DNA of 56,641 nt, taken from positions 45,943 to 102,583 of the forward strand of contig NW_005434546.1 in assembly GCF_000315625.1 (NCBI RefSeq). The letters are read 5' to 3'. The DNA comes from Guillardia theta CCMP2712 (taxonomy: Eukaryota > Cryptophyceae > Pyrenomonadales > Geminigeraceae). The number at the start of each line of letters is the position of its first letter. Position 1 is the stretch's first letter. Positions 11,480 to 21,722 of the stretch are shown here, one piece after another. The translations under genes and the position numbers were made by a program. Below the pieces are notes generated by a model, which saw nothing but the letters and a program-made list of their open reading frames with translations, made no database searches and was not told the origin of the DNA.

Positions 11480-12200
11480 GTATGTGACTGAAACCTCCAG
11501 GGCCCGCCTCCAGGCCCGCCTCCGCCTACCAGGGCAGTGCAAGCTGGACACGGTACACCCGGACTCCTGATTCTCAGTCTAGTAAATTGAACTTTACCGT
11601 ACTGCCGCCGTAACCGTACCGTACGGTATGGGCCGGCGGTCACCTAGGGGTACCGTCCGATCAGGCCCGGCCAGTGCCACCGGCGACCATCGGCCGACCG
11701 TCGGCCCATACCGGGCCCGTGATGACGGCGTACGGTGCCTTCCGGGCCGCCGGGCCCGGGGGCCGGACGGTCCTGGTAGACGGTCTGCCGCGGGCCGCGC
11801 CAAGCCAGCCGGCGGCAGTCCGACGCCGTCACCGACTCCGAACTCAGACTCAGGCCGATGCTCGTCCGCCCGGCCCTGAACTTCAGCTTGCCGCGTGCAG
11901 GGCGTTCAAGTTTTCAGATCATCGGAGGCGGACCGTGTCCGTGACCGCCGGACGGCCGCCGCCGGACGGCCGCCACGGTGATCATGAGTCGGACGGTGCC
12001 GCAGCCTGCACCGCCGGTATGGTCCTTACTACGTAGTTCGGAGGCTCAGTCAGTCACGTGGCAGGCAAGCGGCTGCCCGGCCGCCGGGCGGCCGCCCTAG
12101 GCCCGCCCCCCGGAGGACGCGGATGATGAGAGTCTTGAACGTGACAATAGTTACTAGTCTATAGTTCCGTGCCCGGGTCCCTGGTCAATCACCTCCGTCA
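11480..12200. repeat. GC-rich palindromic island B
   Basis: Same character as island A: GC-dominated, with nested inverted repeats. The clearest pair is CGGTATGGGCCGGCGGTC (about 11626-11643) against GACCGTCGGCCCATACCG (about 11697-11714), complementary at 17 of 18 positions. Shorter palindromes (GTACCGTACGGTAC-like words) fill the spaces. Small open frames inside (11594-11803, 11674-12036) are rejected as composition artefacts. It lies between the divergent orphan gene (-) and the MORN gene (+). Confidence 0.7.
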
Positions 12201-12377
12201 TGCCGCAGTGCTGGCAGCTAGCGGCATGTCATACGGTCGGACGAGCCTCTGCTCGCTGCTAGTCTCGACATCGGACGAGGATGCAAGTTCTGACCCTGGC
12301 AACCGTTGGAAAGGCCGCAGCATGATGCAGGCACATTGAGAGGGACTGCTGGCCCTGCGACAGCTGGCATCAGCGGC

Positions 12378-12511
12378 ATGGGAGGAAGCATGTGCGTGAA
12401 GGAGTATGACGTTTCGCTCAAGTGGCAAGGATTCCTGATCCCCCTGTTCAAGCACTCCAAGACAATAGCGGAGTATGAAGCAAGAGAATGGCAGGGAAAG
12501 GCAAGATGCTC

Positions 12512-12569
<58 letters not shown>

Positions 12570-13517
12570 TCCTCCTCCTCCTCCTCCTCCTTACATCTCA
12601 GCAACTACAGGTGCTGTATTACTCTGAAGACATGGTGCTGGAGATCTCAAGCACAAGGTTAAGTGACAGGGTACTGCTTGTACATGGAGACAACACCGTC
12701 TGCTCATGGATAGACGCTCTGAAGGTGCTTGAGAAGCTGAAGGCCGTTGAATGCCAACTGCAGTCTCTGTTGTTTGTGATCAAAGACAGCGAAGTGAAGG
12801 ATGAAATTTTGCAGCAGATTGAGTTCAGCATGATGTTGAATCACTTTCAGTACCCGGTGATCGGAGTTCTGCAACAAGACTTCGTCTTCGAGCCCCAGGC
12901 CTGGCCATCTAGGGACCAACTGCTATCCCTTCTCCCATCCGTCAAGTGGGAGTATACTATGGGGTTACCGTCGGAGTGGCAGATACCTCATGACAAATAT
13001 GATCTGCCAACCCTTTCCATCTGCATCAGAGCAACAGAGCAGAGTGCACTAGCTCGTGCTGAGATAGAGTGGCATGGAAAGGTCCAACAGTCTGCCGGAT
13101 GATCTGGTGAGAGTTGATGGGCTTGCAGGAGTTCTATGTGGGTCAGATGCAAGGGGGCAAGAAGCACGGGGCCGGTATCAGCATGAAAAGAAATGGGAGC
13201 AAATTCGTCGGGTCATTTGTAAGCGGGATGGCCCATGGTGAAGGAGTGTTCTATACCCGAGACGGGACGATCTTTGCTGGAGAATGGAAATACGGGAAGC
13301 AGGTGGGGCTTCAAGTCATGGATACCTCCTAATACTGAAATGTGGGACATAGGAGGGAAAGGGTACGATCTGGAGCCTGGAAACGATGAAAGCTGCGAAG
13401 AGGTTAGTAGGACCCTGTGGGTTGCAAAGAATGACATCGCATTTGTGTTTTCTAAGGATACAATCAAACTTCAGAGTTCATTACTACAAGAAACATTTGA
13501 GAGAAATGGTATGTTGA
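12378..13517 (+). CDS. MORN-repeat protein, 295 aa
   Basis: MORN repeats usually bind membranes or scaffold cytoskeleton. Exons: 12378-12500, 12602-13081, 13129-13302, 13353-13402, 13457-13517; the sum is 296 codons. Joins give WQGK|QLQVLYY, EWHGK|EFYVGQMQGGKKHG and KYGKQ|EGKGT, all in phase. About three MORN units follow residue 203 (FYVGQMQGGKKHGAG, FVGSFVSGMAHGEG, FAGEWKYGKQEGKG). The preceding 160-residue region has helices but no family I know. The first intron has a GC donor (AAAG|GCAAG) and holds a CTG/TCC microsatellite. Downstream introns are 47, 50 and 54 nt. The start could be this ATG, the next one at 12390, or an upstream exon. The end could shift to 13557 if one more 41-nt intron is spliced. 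Confidence 0.75.
12510..12591 (+). repeat. CTG then TCC triplet microsatellite in an intron
   Basis: About 18 CTG units followed by about 8 TCC/CTC units, ending in the acceptor TTACATCTCAG at 12591-12601. Read as coding it would give poly-Leu or poly-Cys, but neither frame joins the flanking MORN gene exons. Splicing it out as a GC-AG intron keeps the gene in frame. Confidence 0.8.
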
Positions 13518-13686
13518 GCCTGGCACTGCAAAATCTCACCCTTTCCCAGCTAAAATGACAGAAAAAGGTTTGAAAGCGCAGCAGCATTTCGAACCAGACA
13601 CAAATAGAAGAACGACATGCTGTTGCAATAATTATTCGTGTGATCCCTGCATGTCTTGTCAACGTACAGGTAAACACTCGTCTTAG

Positions 13687-16600
13687 TCAGACTGACCTTC
13701 TGCTCACGATCCGTTCCATTCTTATGAGTACCTGAACAAATGACAACTCGTAAATTGAAACCCTACAGGCAACCTCAGGTATGATACCAGGTTGCGACCC
13801 ATTACTGCTTGTTGGCTTGCCCTCCTGATTGGTTTGGCTTGACCTGGATCCACCCGATCCATAACCAGACACTCCTGGCGTCATGCCTGGTCGTGCCGCA
13901 GATCCTGGTGTCATCCCTCCTGGAGTCATCCCTGGCCGTGCCATGGACCCAGGCGTCGTCCCTCCCTGCCCGACGTACTCGCCTGGTCCCGGCGTCCCTG
14001 GTCGCCATGCCGCAGCTCCTGGCGTAGCCCCAGCGCGCATGCCCCCAGGCCATCCTGGCGTCATGCCTGGTCGTGCCGCAGCCCCTGGTGTCATGCCTCC
14101 TGGCGTCATCCCTGGCCGTGCCATGGACCCAGGCGTCGTCCCTCCCTGCCCGACGTACTCGCCTGGTCCCGGCGTCCCTGGTCGCCATGCCGCAGCTCCT
14201 GGCGTAGCCCCAGCGCGCATGCCCCCAGGCCATCCTGGCGTCATGCCTGGTCGGGCTATCGACCCTGGTGTCATGCTTCCTGGCGTCATCCCTGTTCTTG
14301 CCGCAGCTCCAGGCGTCATTCCTCCTGGAGTCATCCCTGGCCGTGCCATGGACCCAGGCGTCATCCCTCCGGGTGTCATTCCTCCCGCAGCGCCTCTCGC
14401 GGATGCCCACATCGGAGTCATTCCAGGCATCTGCCCAGGAGTTCCCATGCCTGGCGTCATGCCTCCAGCTGCCCAACCCGGTGTCATACCAGCTGGTCGG
14501 GAATGGGTCAACCCCGGCGTCATGCCACCCATGCGATGGTCGAGCGCGCCAGGGGTACCTGGCCTCCAATTCTTGACCAGTTGGACATTCGCAGTACCTG
14601 GCTGGTACGGCTTCGTGCGTGTAGACCAGGGTCGCCCCGTACGGTCAAGACCTTGAAAGCTCTGAGATCGCCGGTCCTCCTGCTGAGAGCAGAGTGAAAT
14701 CGAGAGGGGACAAGGAGAAGAGGTATGAAGCGGAAAAGACTTACAAACGAAGATTTCTTTTTGAACCTGTCGTTGGAATCCTTTAGAAAATGCGAACGAT
14801 GCTGGTCGTATTCTTCTGCCTCCTCCTCTTCCAGTCTTCTCAGCTCTCTCTCCTCGAATTCCTCCATCGTCAGTCCGGACTGGAGGTACGACTCATACAG
14901 CTTGTCATCAACTGGAAACGATCACTACAAGAAGGCATGCTTCCAGCTCTAACCTTCTTTTAACCGCCTGTGGAAATCTTCTTTGATCTTGGCGCGTTTC
15001 TCCACCTCCTCCGAATCCTCCTCCCCGAAGTTCAGGTCCAGCTCGGGTACTATCTCTCCCTCATCGACGCCCATCTCGTCTTGGCCATCGACGGCGACTT
15101 GATATTCCGGATGATACGCTTCAAACATCTTCCGCCATACTGGTGCACTCAAGTTTTGCAGATCCGCCCTGGGGTCCAGTCAGCAACCGGAGGCGGAGAG
15201 ACTGGAGGATGTACATCAGGTCAGTGTAATCTCCTTGAACCAGGTTCACGCCGTCATCGACGGGCCCTTGCAAGTCCTTCCCCACCTCAACCACCACCCT
15301 GCTGGAGGCTTACACACTGATGCTGACTTCATAACAGCAGCACAACCTGGCTGGGTCGATTGTAACTTCTTGGAAGTCACTCCGGAGATGCCAGAGGTGT
15401 CCGTAGACTGTGTTCCTCTCCAGGACCATCCTTGACTTTCCATTGATTCTGAACGCAGCCACATCCATCGGAGGGCGAAGCTGCCGGGGCAGTCTCGGGT
15501 CAACAACCTCGACGCCGAGCTTGTAGAAGGTGCACAGCCTGCGCACGTGCGGGTCAGGGGGGGATGAGGCGGTGGAGGGCGGCAATTTGACCTGATGTGG
15601 GACCTTGAGTAGTGCCTCTGCGCGATGTGCAAGACGTTGAGCTGGAAGGTGCAGCCGAGGATCTCGATGCTCGAGTGATTGTAGACCCGGACGGCGCAGG
15701 AGTCGCACATCTCAACGCTGCAGGCTAGGAGGCGGCAGCTGCTGGTGTCAGAGAGCATGAGCGCACCAGCCGCCGACCTTGACACATACGTCAGCATGAA
15801 TGGGGGCAGCATCAAGTGACGCTGACCTGTCAGCATGGAAGTAGGGCCACCCTCCGACTCCACAGCGCAGGAACGTCACGTTCGAATTCCCGGCTACATC
15901 CACCACAATGTTCCCCTCTCCTCTCACCTCGCAGTGCTGAAAGTCAAACGTTGCGCTATTGATCACAAAGGTGGACATAAAGGAGTTGAAGCCAGACCCG
16001 CTGTTCTGCAACGTTACCCCCGCACACCTCCCCGAGCTGCCGGGCAGGAACGACCACCCTCCTATGTAGAAGGTCCCGAGCTCCCCTGTGACGAGGAGCC
16101 TGCAGGAGACATTCACCTCTTGCATGACCACCGGCGGCTCTGTGCAAGCAAAGAAGTGGAAGCTCCCGTACTTCGACTCGTTGCTCCGTCCCGTGGTGTT
16201 GGAATCAGAGTCGACAAATTGAAGGACCAAGTTGTGCAGCCTGAAGTACCCTTGCTCCGCGTTGAGAGTGACGTCTCCTCCTCCTTCGAGCACGTCTATC
16301 TGATACGCCCCAATGTCCCTGGGGAAGTTGATGACAGTTCCTGTCAGGTTCGGTTTCACGTACGGCTCCTCGCAAGCCAGCCGCCAGGCCTTGTCAACCG
16401 CCTCGTCCTCCCAGACCCTGGCGAACTGCTCATGGACCACAACCATGCTCTCGTCGACCGTCGCTGGAGCTGTAAAGTTGTAGTTGTCCACGTTCAAGCT
16501 GGAATCTTGATCGGAGACGACGGGCTCGTTTGGCACTGGGGCAGGCTCCTCCCTCACTGCTTCCTCCGACATAGAGGCAGAGGAGAACAAGAGCTGTTCA

Positions 16601-17259
16601 TAATCTTTCCTCTTCCTCCTGGTCCCTCCGATCTCAAACACACACTTCCTTTCCCCCCCTGAGGACTCCTCGGCCTGGGATCCTTGCTCTGAGGCCTTCG
16701 GCACAACAGTCAGGAGGAGGTGGAGGGGAGGGGGAAGGGACGGACCTGCGTTTGAGCTGCAACGTTCGAGCCAGGAGGCGACGAAGGAGAGAGCAGGATC
16801 AGAGATTAGGAGGTAGCATGTAGCAGGCAAGATAGTTGAACTTACCGTCTTTCTCAAACACCATCTCGTCGTCCCGGTAATCTGCACAAACAACATCAAG
16901 GCCGTCGCCTGACAGTGCTCTCTCCACTCACCCCTTCCTCGCATGTCCGGGAACACACGATGGATCATCTCCTCCTTGTCGATAGCTGACTGAGAAGGCG
17001 ACGGAGACTTTCTCTCGTGCACTAGAATATCGTACTTCTCTCCTAGCTTCTCTCTCCGGATCCTCTCGATGGTCTCCTCGTCCATCCAAGACCCCCCTCG
17101 CAGGGATCGCACAGTATGGTTGGCTAGGAGGAGGACACGTCTGTGGTGCTCGAGCATGATCATGTTTGCATGAGTTTCCATCGAGACCCTCTCGAGACAT
17201 GTACATCCCAGCAACCCAATCAAGATGGTTGCCAAGAGCCCAACCTTGCAACCCGGCAT
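13687..17259 (-). CDS. Signal-peptide protein with beta-helix-like region and GMTPG repeat tail, 1039 aa
   Basis: Exons (-): 17259-16932, 16881-16846, 16745-15827, 15777-15604, 15538-15316, 15276-15215, 15168-14954, 14911-14745, 14682-13687; 1040 codons, phases consistent. The N-terminus is hydrophobic (MPGCKVGLLATILIGLLG), a signal peptide or anchor. Residues about 240-480 have short alternating strands with regularly spaced Asn, Gly and Cys typical of a right-handed parallel beta-helix (sugar-binding or cleaving folds); no catalytic signature was recognised. Then come an acidic segment, a Glu/Arg-rich helix (about 735-770), and over 200 residues of GMTPG-type repeats with Ala, Arg and Trp spacers. 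The weakest joins are the 39-nt and 46-nt introns between 15316 and 15168; if wrong, this is two genes, with the tail gene starting near 15135. No homologue known to me has this layout. Confidence 0.6.
13883..14250. repeat. 180-bp near-identical tandem duplication in the GMTPG tail
   Basis: The stretch around 13942-14070 recurs 180 bp downstream (around 14122-14250) with almost no change, for example the shared start GACCCAGGCGTCGTCCCTCC. As 180 is divisible by three it duplicates 60 residues of the GMTPG tail in frame. Because the repeat is GC-rich and periodic, the opposite strand is also open (13883-14656); that frame lacks exon context and is rejected. Confidence 0.85.
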
Positions 17260-17900
17260 TGCGCTTGATCAAAGTAGAAGAAGAGTCCACTAGACTGCCA
17301 TTTTGACACCTTAGTTAACAAGCCCGTCTCATGTTTCGATGCCCAGACACATCATGGACATTCTGGCCACAACGGGCCGCTGTAAGTCGTCCGATCCTAC
17401 ACTTAAGTCACAGGACATGCAGGCCACATGGTAGCGATCTAGCAGCATGAATCTTTCTGATACTTGCTGTCTCTCCTTTCCTTCTCTCCTTCTCTCCTTC
17501 TCTCCTTCCTCTCTTCTTTATCCTGGTCTCTTCCCCTCTTTTCTCTTCTTCCGCTCTCACCATGGTCACGTTGCGTCCTCATGCCATTGCCGCCAGGATT
17601 GCCGCCAGGATTGCCATAAGTGCGGGGATGAGGGGGTCTCCGGACCGCGGACGGCGGCCCGAGTCAACTGGCCGGGCCGTCACGGAACGATCGCGCGGAA
17701 CTAACCGGGCCGCTGCCCGGCCCGGGCCGGAGTGCCGTGGACGGGAGACGGCGGAGGACACAGGCTGAGTATGAGAGTGTTCAGTTAACTCTGAGTAAAG
17801 AAGGTTCAGTAGCCCCAGAAAAATTTACGACGGTGAAATTACAAGTCTGAGAAGAAGGGGAGTACTCTCAGTCTACTCTGAAGATGCTGAGCAGTCACAA
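17260..17900. other. Intergenic with pyrimidine tract and small GC-rich island C
   Basis: At 17460-17550 there is a T/C-rich tract. At about 17590-17770 is a short GC-rich block with CCGGCCGG-type palindromes and a GATTGCCGCCAG triplication, resembling the larger islands. No gene is supported; the 60-85 residue open frames here are compositional. Confidence 0.5.
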
Positions 17901-20900
17901 TTAGGTGGACGTGACGTTTTCTGGCAGGAACACCAGACTGAGAAACACGCCAGCGACGCCACTGCCAGTCTCCTGTATGGGCCGGAGGGTCCTGAGGTCA
18001 AACCATCCTTCCCACTTCTTCTTCATCATGAGCTGGAGCAGCGGAATTGACAGCTGCCCTATGGGCTCGTCACGGATCAGAGCGCTCTTGTCCTCCACAG
18101 TCAGCGTCATGAGCAGGCCTTGCATGAGCGCGGGCTGCACGGCGAACTCGAAGGTCTGGTTCCATATTGGGTCCAGGCTCTTGTCCATGATGCCCGTCTT
18201 GTGGAACTGGTTGCCGATCGCCATGATGACGTAGGAGGAGCAGAGGCCATACTTCTCAGTGACCGGAAGGTTGCGGGCCGAGGTCACCGTGACCCGCACA
18301 CGGGGCTGACTTGGGCCCGGGGCAGGAGCCGGCCGGATGGCGTTGAACTTGGGCTGCATCATGAGCTGAGCCTCCTTGGAGGGGGGAGGACTCGACAGCC
18401 TCTGCCGCACAGCTGGGAATGAGGTGGGCGCTTCTTTCGAAGGTGGCAAGCTGTAGCTGTAGGGGGCATTCAAGCTCACGTCGGCCTGACTGACAGGGCT
18501 GAGGATGCTGCGAGGGCTGGAGGTGAAGATGCTGCTGTCCGGGGGGGTGGACAGTCGAGTCTGTGGGGAAGAAATCCTGCTTACGTCACCTTCGAGCAAA
18601 AGAGGAGGGGAGGGGGCCCGCTCGTTCCTGGGAGGTTCCGAAGAGACCTTTTGGTAAGTCTGTCCCGTCCTGGGCGTTGACTGTCCCGCCTTCCTTGTCT
18701 TGTAGGCGGGGCTCTTGAAAGAGTCGGCGATCAATCCTGCAGCCGCAGCCAACTTCTTGTTTGTCTCCCAGGGCAGCCCCTGTCGCTCCAGCACCAGCGA
18801 CTTGATCTTCCCGTCTGTATCTCTCGCTCGGATTCCGATGGACGTCCCTGGTAGGCCAGACATGAGCTCGTTCAGCTCGTCGCCGTCCTTGCCTTGACAC
18901 GAGGTCCCGTCCATTGACAACACCACATCCCCAACAGCCAAGCTTCCCTCCGCTGCAGCTGGGCCCGAGCTGACAATGTCCTTCACGACGGGGTAATCTT
19001 CGGGGCCCTTGCAAGCGTCAAGGACGAAGCCCAGATCAGTCACGTTGGAATCGACGCCACCAGACACGTGCTCGCTTGGAGCTGGCCCGGCGAAGATGAT
19101 TCCTTCAGGGTTCTCTACCTTGACGAGCTTCTTCATGGACGTCGTGCTGCGCAGGAACGAGTTCTTGTCCCGAGACATGGCGATGATCTGAGCTCCGAGC
19201 TGCTGCGGGCTTCGAGGATCCTTGCCCGATGTGTCGGGGAGCACTTCGCAATAGATGGAGAGCTCGTTGGGAAGCAAGGATGTCACCTCAAAGCGATCTG
19301 GAGTCGTGTGGAGAGAGAAGGCAAGGTCTCGACGGAACTGATCGAAGAACGCAGACTTCAACTTGACATCGTTCTCCAACGAGTAGAAGTCTTCGGCAAT
19401 CGTGAAGCACAAAGTCAAGGCACTGCCCTTCACGGCGTCTGACCTTGACGAGAGCTTCGGCGTGAAAGGAGAGGTTCTCTGCTGGGGAGAGCTTCCCTGC
19501 TGGGGAGAGGTTCTCTGCGGAGAGCTTTTCTGTTCCGGAGCTTGTGCAGGAGTCTTGGGACTTTGTTTAAGCGCAAGAGCCTGGAAATCAGCCTCCAACT
19601 TGTCCTCGTCAACCGCCACATCCTGGAGAACTCCTTGCACCAGCTCCTTGTAGCTGTTCTCGGGGAGGATGACCTGCGAGTGAGTCGGGGAGACGAGAAT
19701 TTCTTCTGGATCGAGCTCCTTATTGGGCAACTTGGACACCAGGATGAAACCGCTGGCTGGGCAAGCGCTAGTCTGAACTTTGCTGTTACTCAGCTCCTTG
19801 ACAGAGTGCAGGATGCTGTTCGGTGACTTGAGAAGGTTGATGTGCGGGGGGAGACTTCCAGCAAAGGAGATTCTGACGTTGTCGCTGTCGACAATCTGGA
19901 GGAAGATACCCACAATCAGAGCAGTTGCAGGCGGTTGATAAACACAACAGCTGACCTGAGCGCCCTGACAGACTTGATCTAGCAAGACGACGATTCTCTG
20001 CAGACATGCTTTAGTGACAATAATGTCCGAGATGAATTGTAACCTGGCAGTTTCGTATGATCAGTTCGCGACAAGGCCCATGGATATGAAGATGCGACAG
20101 GATGTTTCCGTCGATGCTGGAGTTGCAGGATTGGATGCAAACGGAGGAATCTCTGAAAGATGACAAGTAAGCAAGAGGAACACACGAGGTAGGGAGGGAG
20201 GAAGGGAAAGAAGGGAAGGGAAGAAAGGAGTGGAGTGGAGGGAGGGAGGACAGAGGAGAGGGCGGGGGAGGGATGAATTTCTCTCGACCTTCCACTTGAG
20301 GTAGCATGCAGGTGAAGGATATTCGACTGGTTTTCAATGAACATACCGCCATCGGCTATGTACCTCACTTGCTGCTGCTGCAAGGGTTACGCACGCCAAT
20401 CCACAACAAGGTCGAGCACCTGCACGGCTAGGCTGCCAGGCGGCGGGGTCCCCTGTTGCGTCCGTTGCGGCTGCTGCGTCTGCGGTGCATGTTGCGTCGG
20501 TTGCGTCTGCAAAGGGAGAGTGAAGGTTGCAGAGAGCTTGCTAGGATTATCAGCAGCAAAGTCAGAAGGCCCTCGCGTCCTGCACAGCAAAGTCAGGAAG
20601 ACTGTCTACCACCTCACCGCAGACCCACCTTGCTGCGGCCAGAGGCTCCTCAGTTTCCTTGGGGGCTCGCCTAGCCCCGGACTTGGTCGTGTTGAAGACA
20701 GATCCCCTGATCCACTCGTTGATGTCGAAGGGAGCAGTCTCCTCCCTTGGTACAATCCTGCTCGCTGCCTTTGGTGGTTCGTTGACCTCCCGCATCATCG
20801 TGGGAGGGGCGACCGCGGTCTCGCCCTGGGTAGCATCGGGAGCCTTAGGAGGGGCTGTTTGTTGCTGCTGTCTCTGATCTCCTCTGACCTCCTCGGTGGA

Positions 20901-21539
20901 CGTGCGCCGCTCCTGAACGAAAATGGACCTCTTGATAAAGTCCGTCAGGTCTTCAGCAGGCTGCTCTACTTTTGACAAGGTCCCAATGTAGTCGTAAGTC
21001 TTCCTTCGCGTCCTTTCCTTGGCCTGATCTTCTGTTGGCTCCGGAGGAGGGGGCTGCTTGAGAAAGATGTCCAGAGGAGTGCTGCCGTCGTTGAGGGGAT
21101 CGATGGCGTTAACAGGATTGGTGGTTCTTAGCTGCTTGCAAAGATTTACAGTCATATCATCTTCCTCCTTCTCCTGCTCCACAATTTCGAGCTGTACTTT
21201 GTTCAGGTAGGATATGGACTTCGGCCCATATTCCAGCACGGTCAAGCCCTTCCCCCTCTTCGAGGATGAAAACAGCTCGGGGAATGCAGTCCTTTCCTCT
21301 CCTCCGAAGGCTCGTGTGGTCCTCTTGATCACATCCCAGCTCGGCATCTGCAGAAAGGGGTTGACGCGATCTCCTGCTCCTCCTGCTCCTCCTGCTCCTC
21401 CTGCTCCTCCCGACCTCTCTGCGGTGTCATCGAAGTATCCGTCCTTGCCATCTCCACCTCTTCCCATCGCTACCATGCAAGTCCCGAGGGGTCGCGTTGG
21501 GACCACATCCCCCAGCAGTACGTTCGTCAGAATTGTCAT
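17901..21539 (-). CDS. CAP C-terminal-like + PDZ + C2 multidomain protein, 1101 aa
   Basis: Exons (-): 21539-20629, 20579-20420, 20377-20289, 20152-20044, 19997-19956, 19895-17901; 1102 codons, phases consistent. Residues about 358-520 match the C-terminal beta-sheet (CARP) domain of cyclase-associated protein: VRYIADGGMFIENQSN, then RNCQRIVVLLDQV and IVDSDNVRISFAGSLPP, and a following SKVQTSACPASGFILVSKLP. In CAP this domain exchanges nucleotide on actin. Residues about 593-693 form an algal ferredoxin-like module (EDFYSLENDV...DRFEVTSLLPNELSIYCEV). About 731-813 is a PDZ domain (GDVVLSMDGTSCQG), and about 970-1095 a C2 membrane/calcium domain (RVRVTVTSARNLPVTEKYG). The first 300 residues are unknown, with a Gly-Gly-Ala repeat. 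The start at 21539 (MTILTN) is chosen because it follows a clean AT-rich leader; MKIYSK at 21566 is an alternative. Likely a membrane-actin linker, by inference. Confidence 0.8.
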
Positions 21540-21722
21540 TTGTATTGTTTTGCTATAAATTTTCAATAATCTTTATTGTTTTGCTATAAAACTAGAAACT
21601 AGCTCGCTCCCGCACTAGTACATGTTGAAAACGCCTTCAGCTTCTGCGGATGATCCCAGTGCTGTTTGATTATCTTTCTTTCCAGTACTCTTTGATTGTC
21701 TTTCTCAACTTTTTCCGATCCA

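Noticed and set aside
12306-12662. Poly-Cys, poly-Leu and poly-Gln frames over the CTG repeat
   Set aside because: They do not join the MORN-gene exons in phase and exist in all three frames and on the opposite strand.
13883-14656. Plus-strand 257-residue frame over the GMTPG repeats
   Set aside because: It lacks exon partners; the minus-strand frame connects in phase to upstream exons.
20389-20419. In-frame TAA ending the 20562-21566 frame as a separate gene
   Set aside because: A 42-nt intron (20419-20378) removes it and restores the CAP-like domain.
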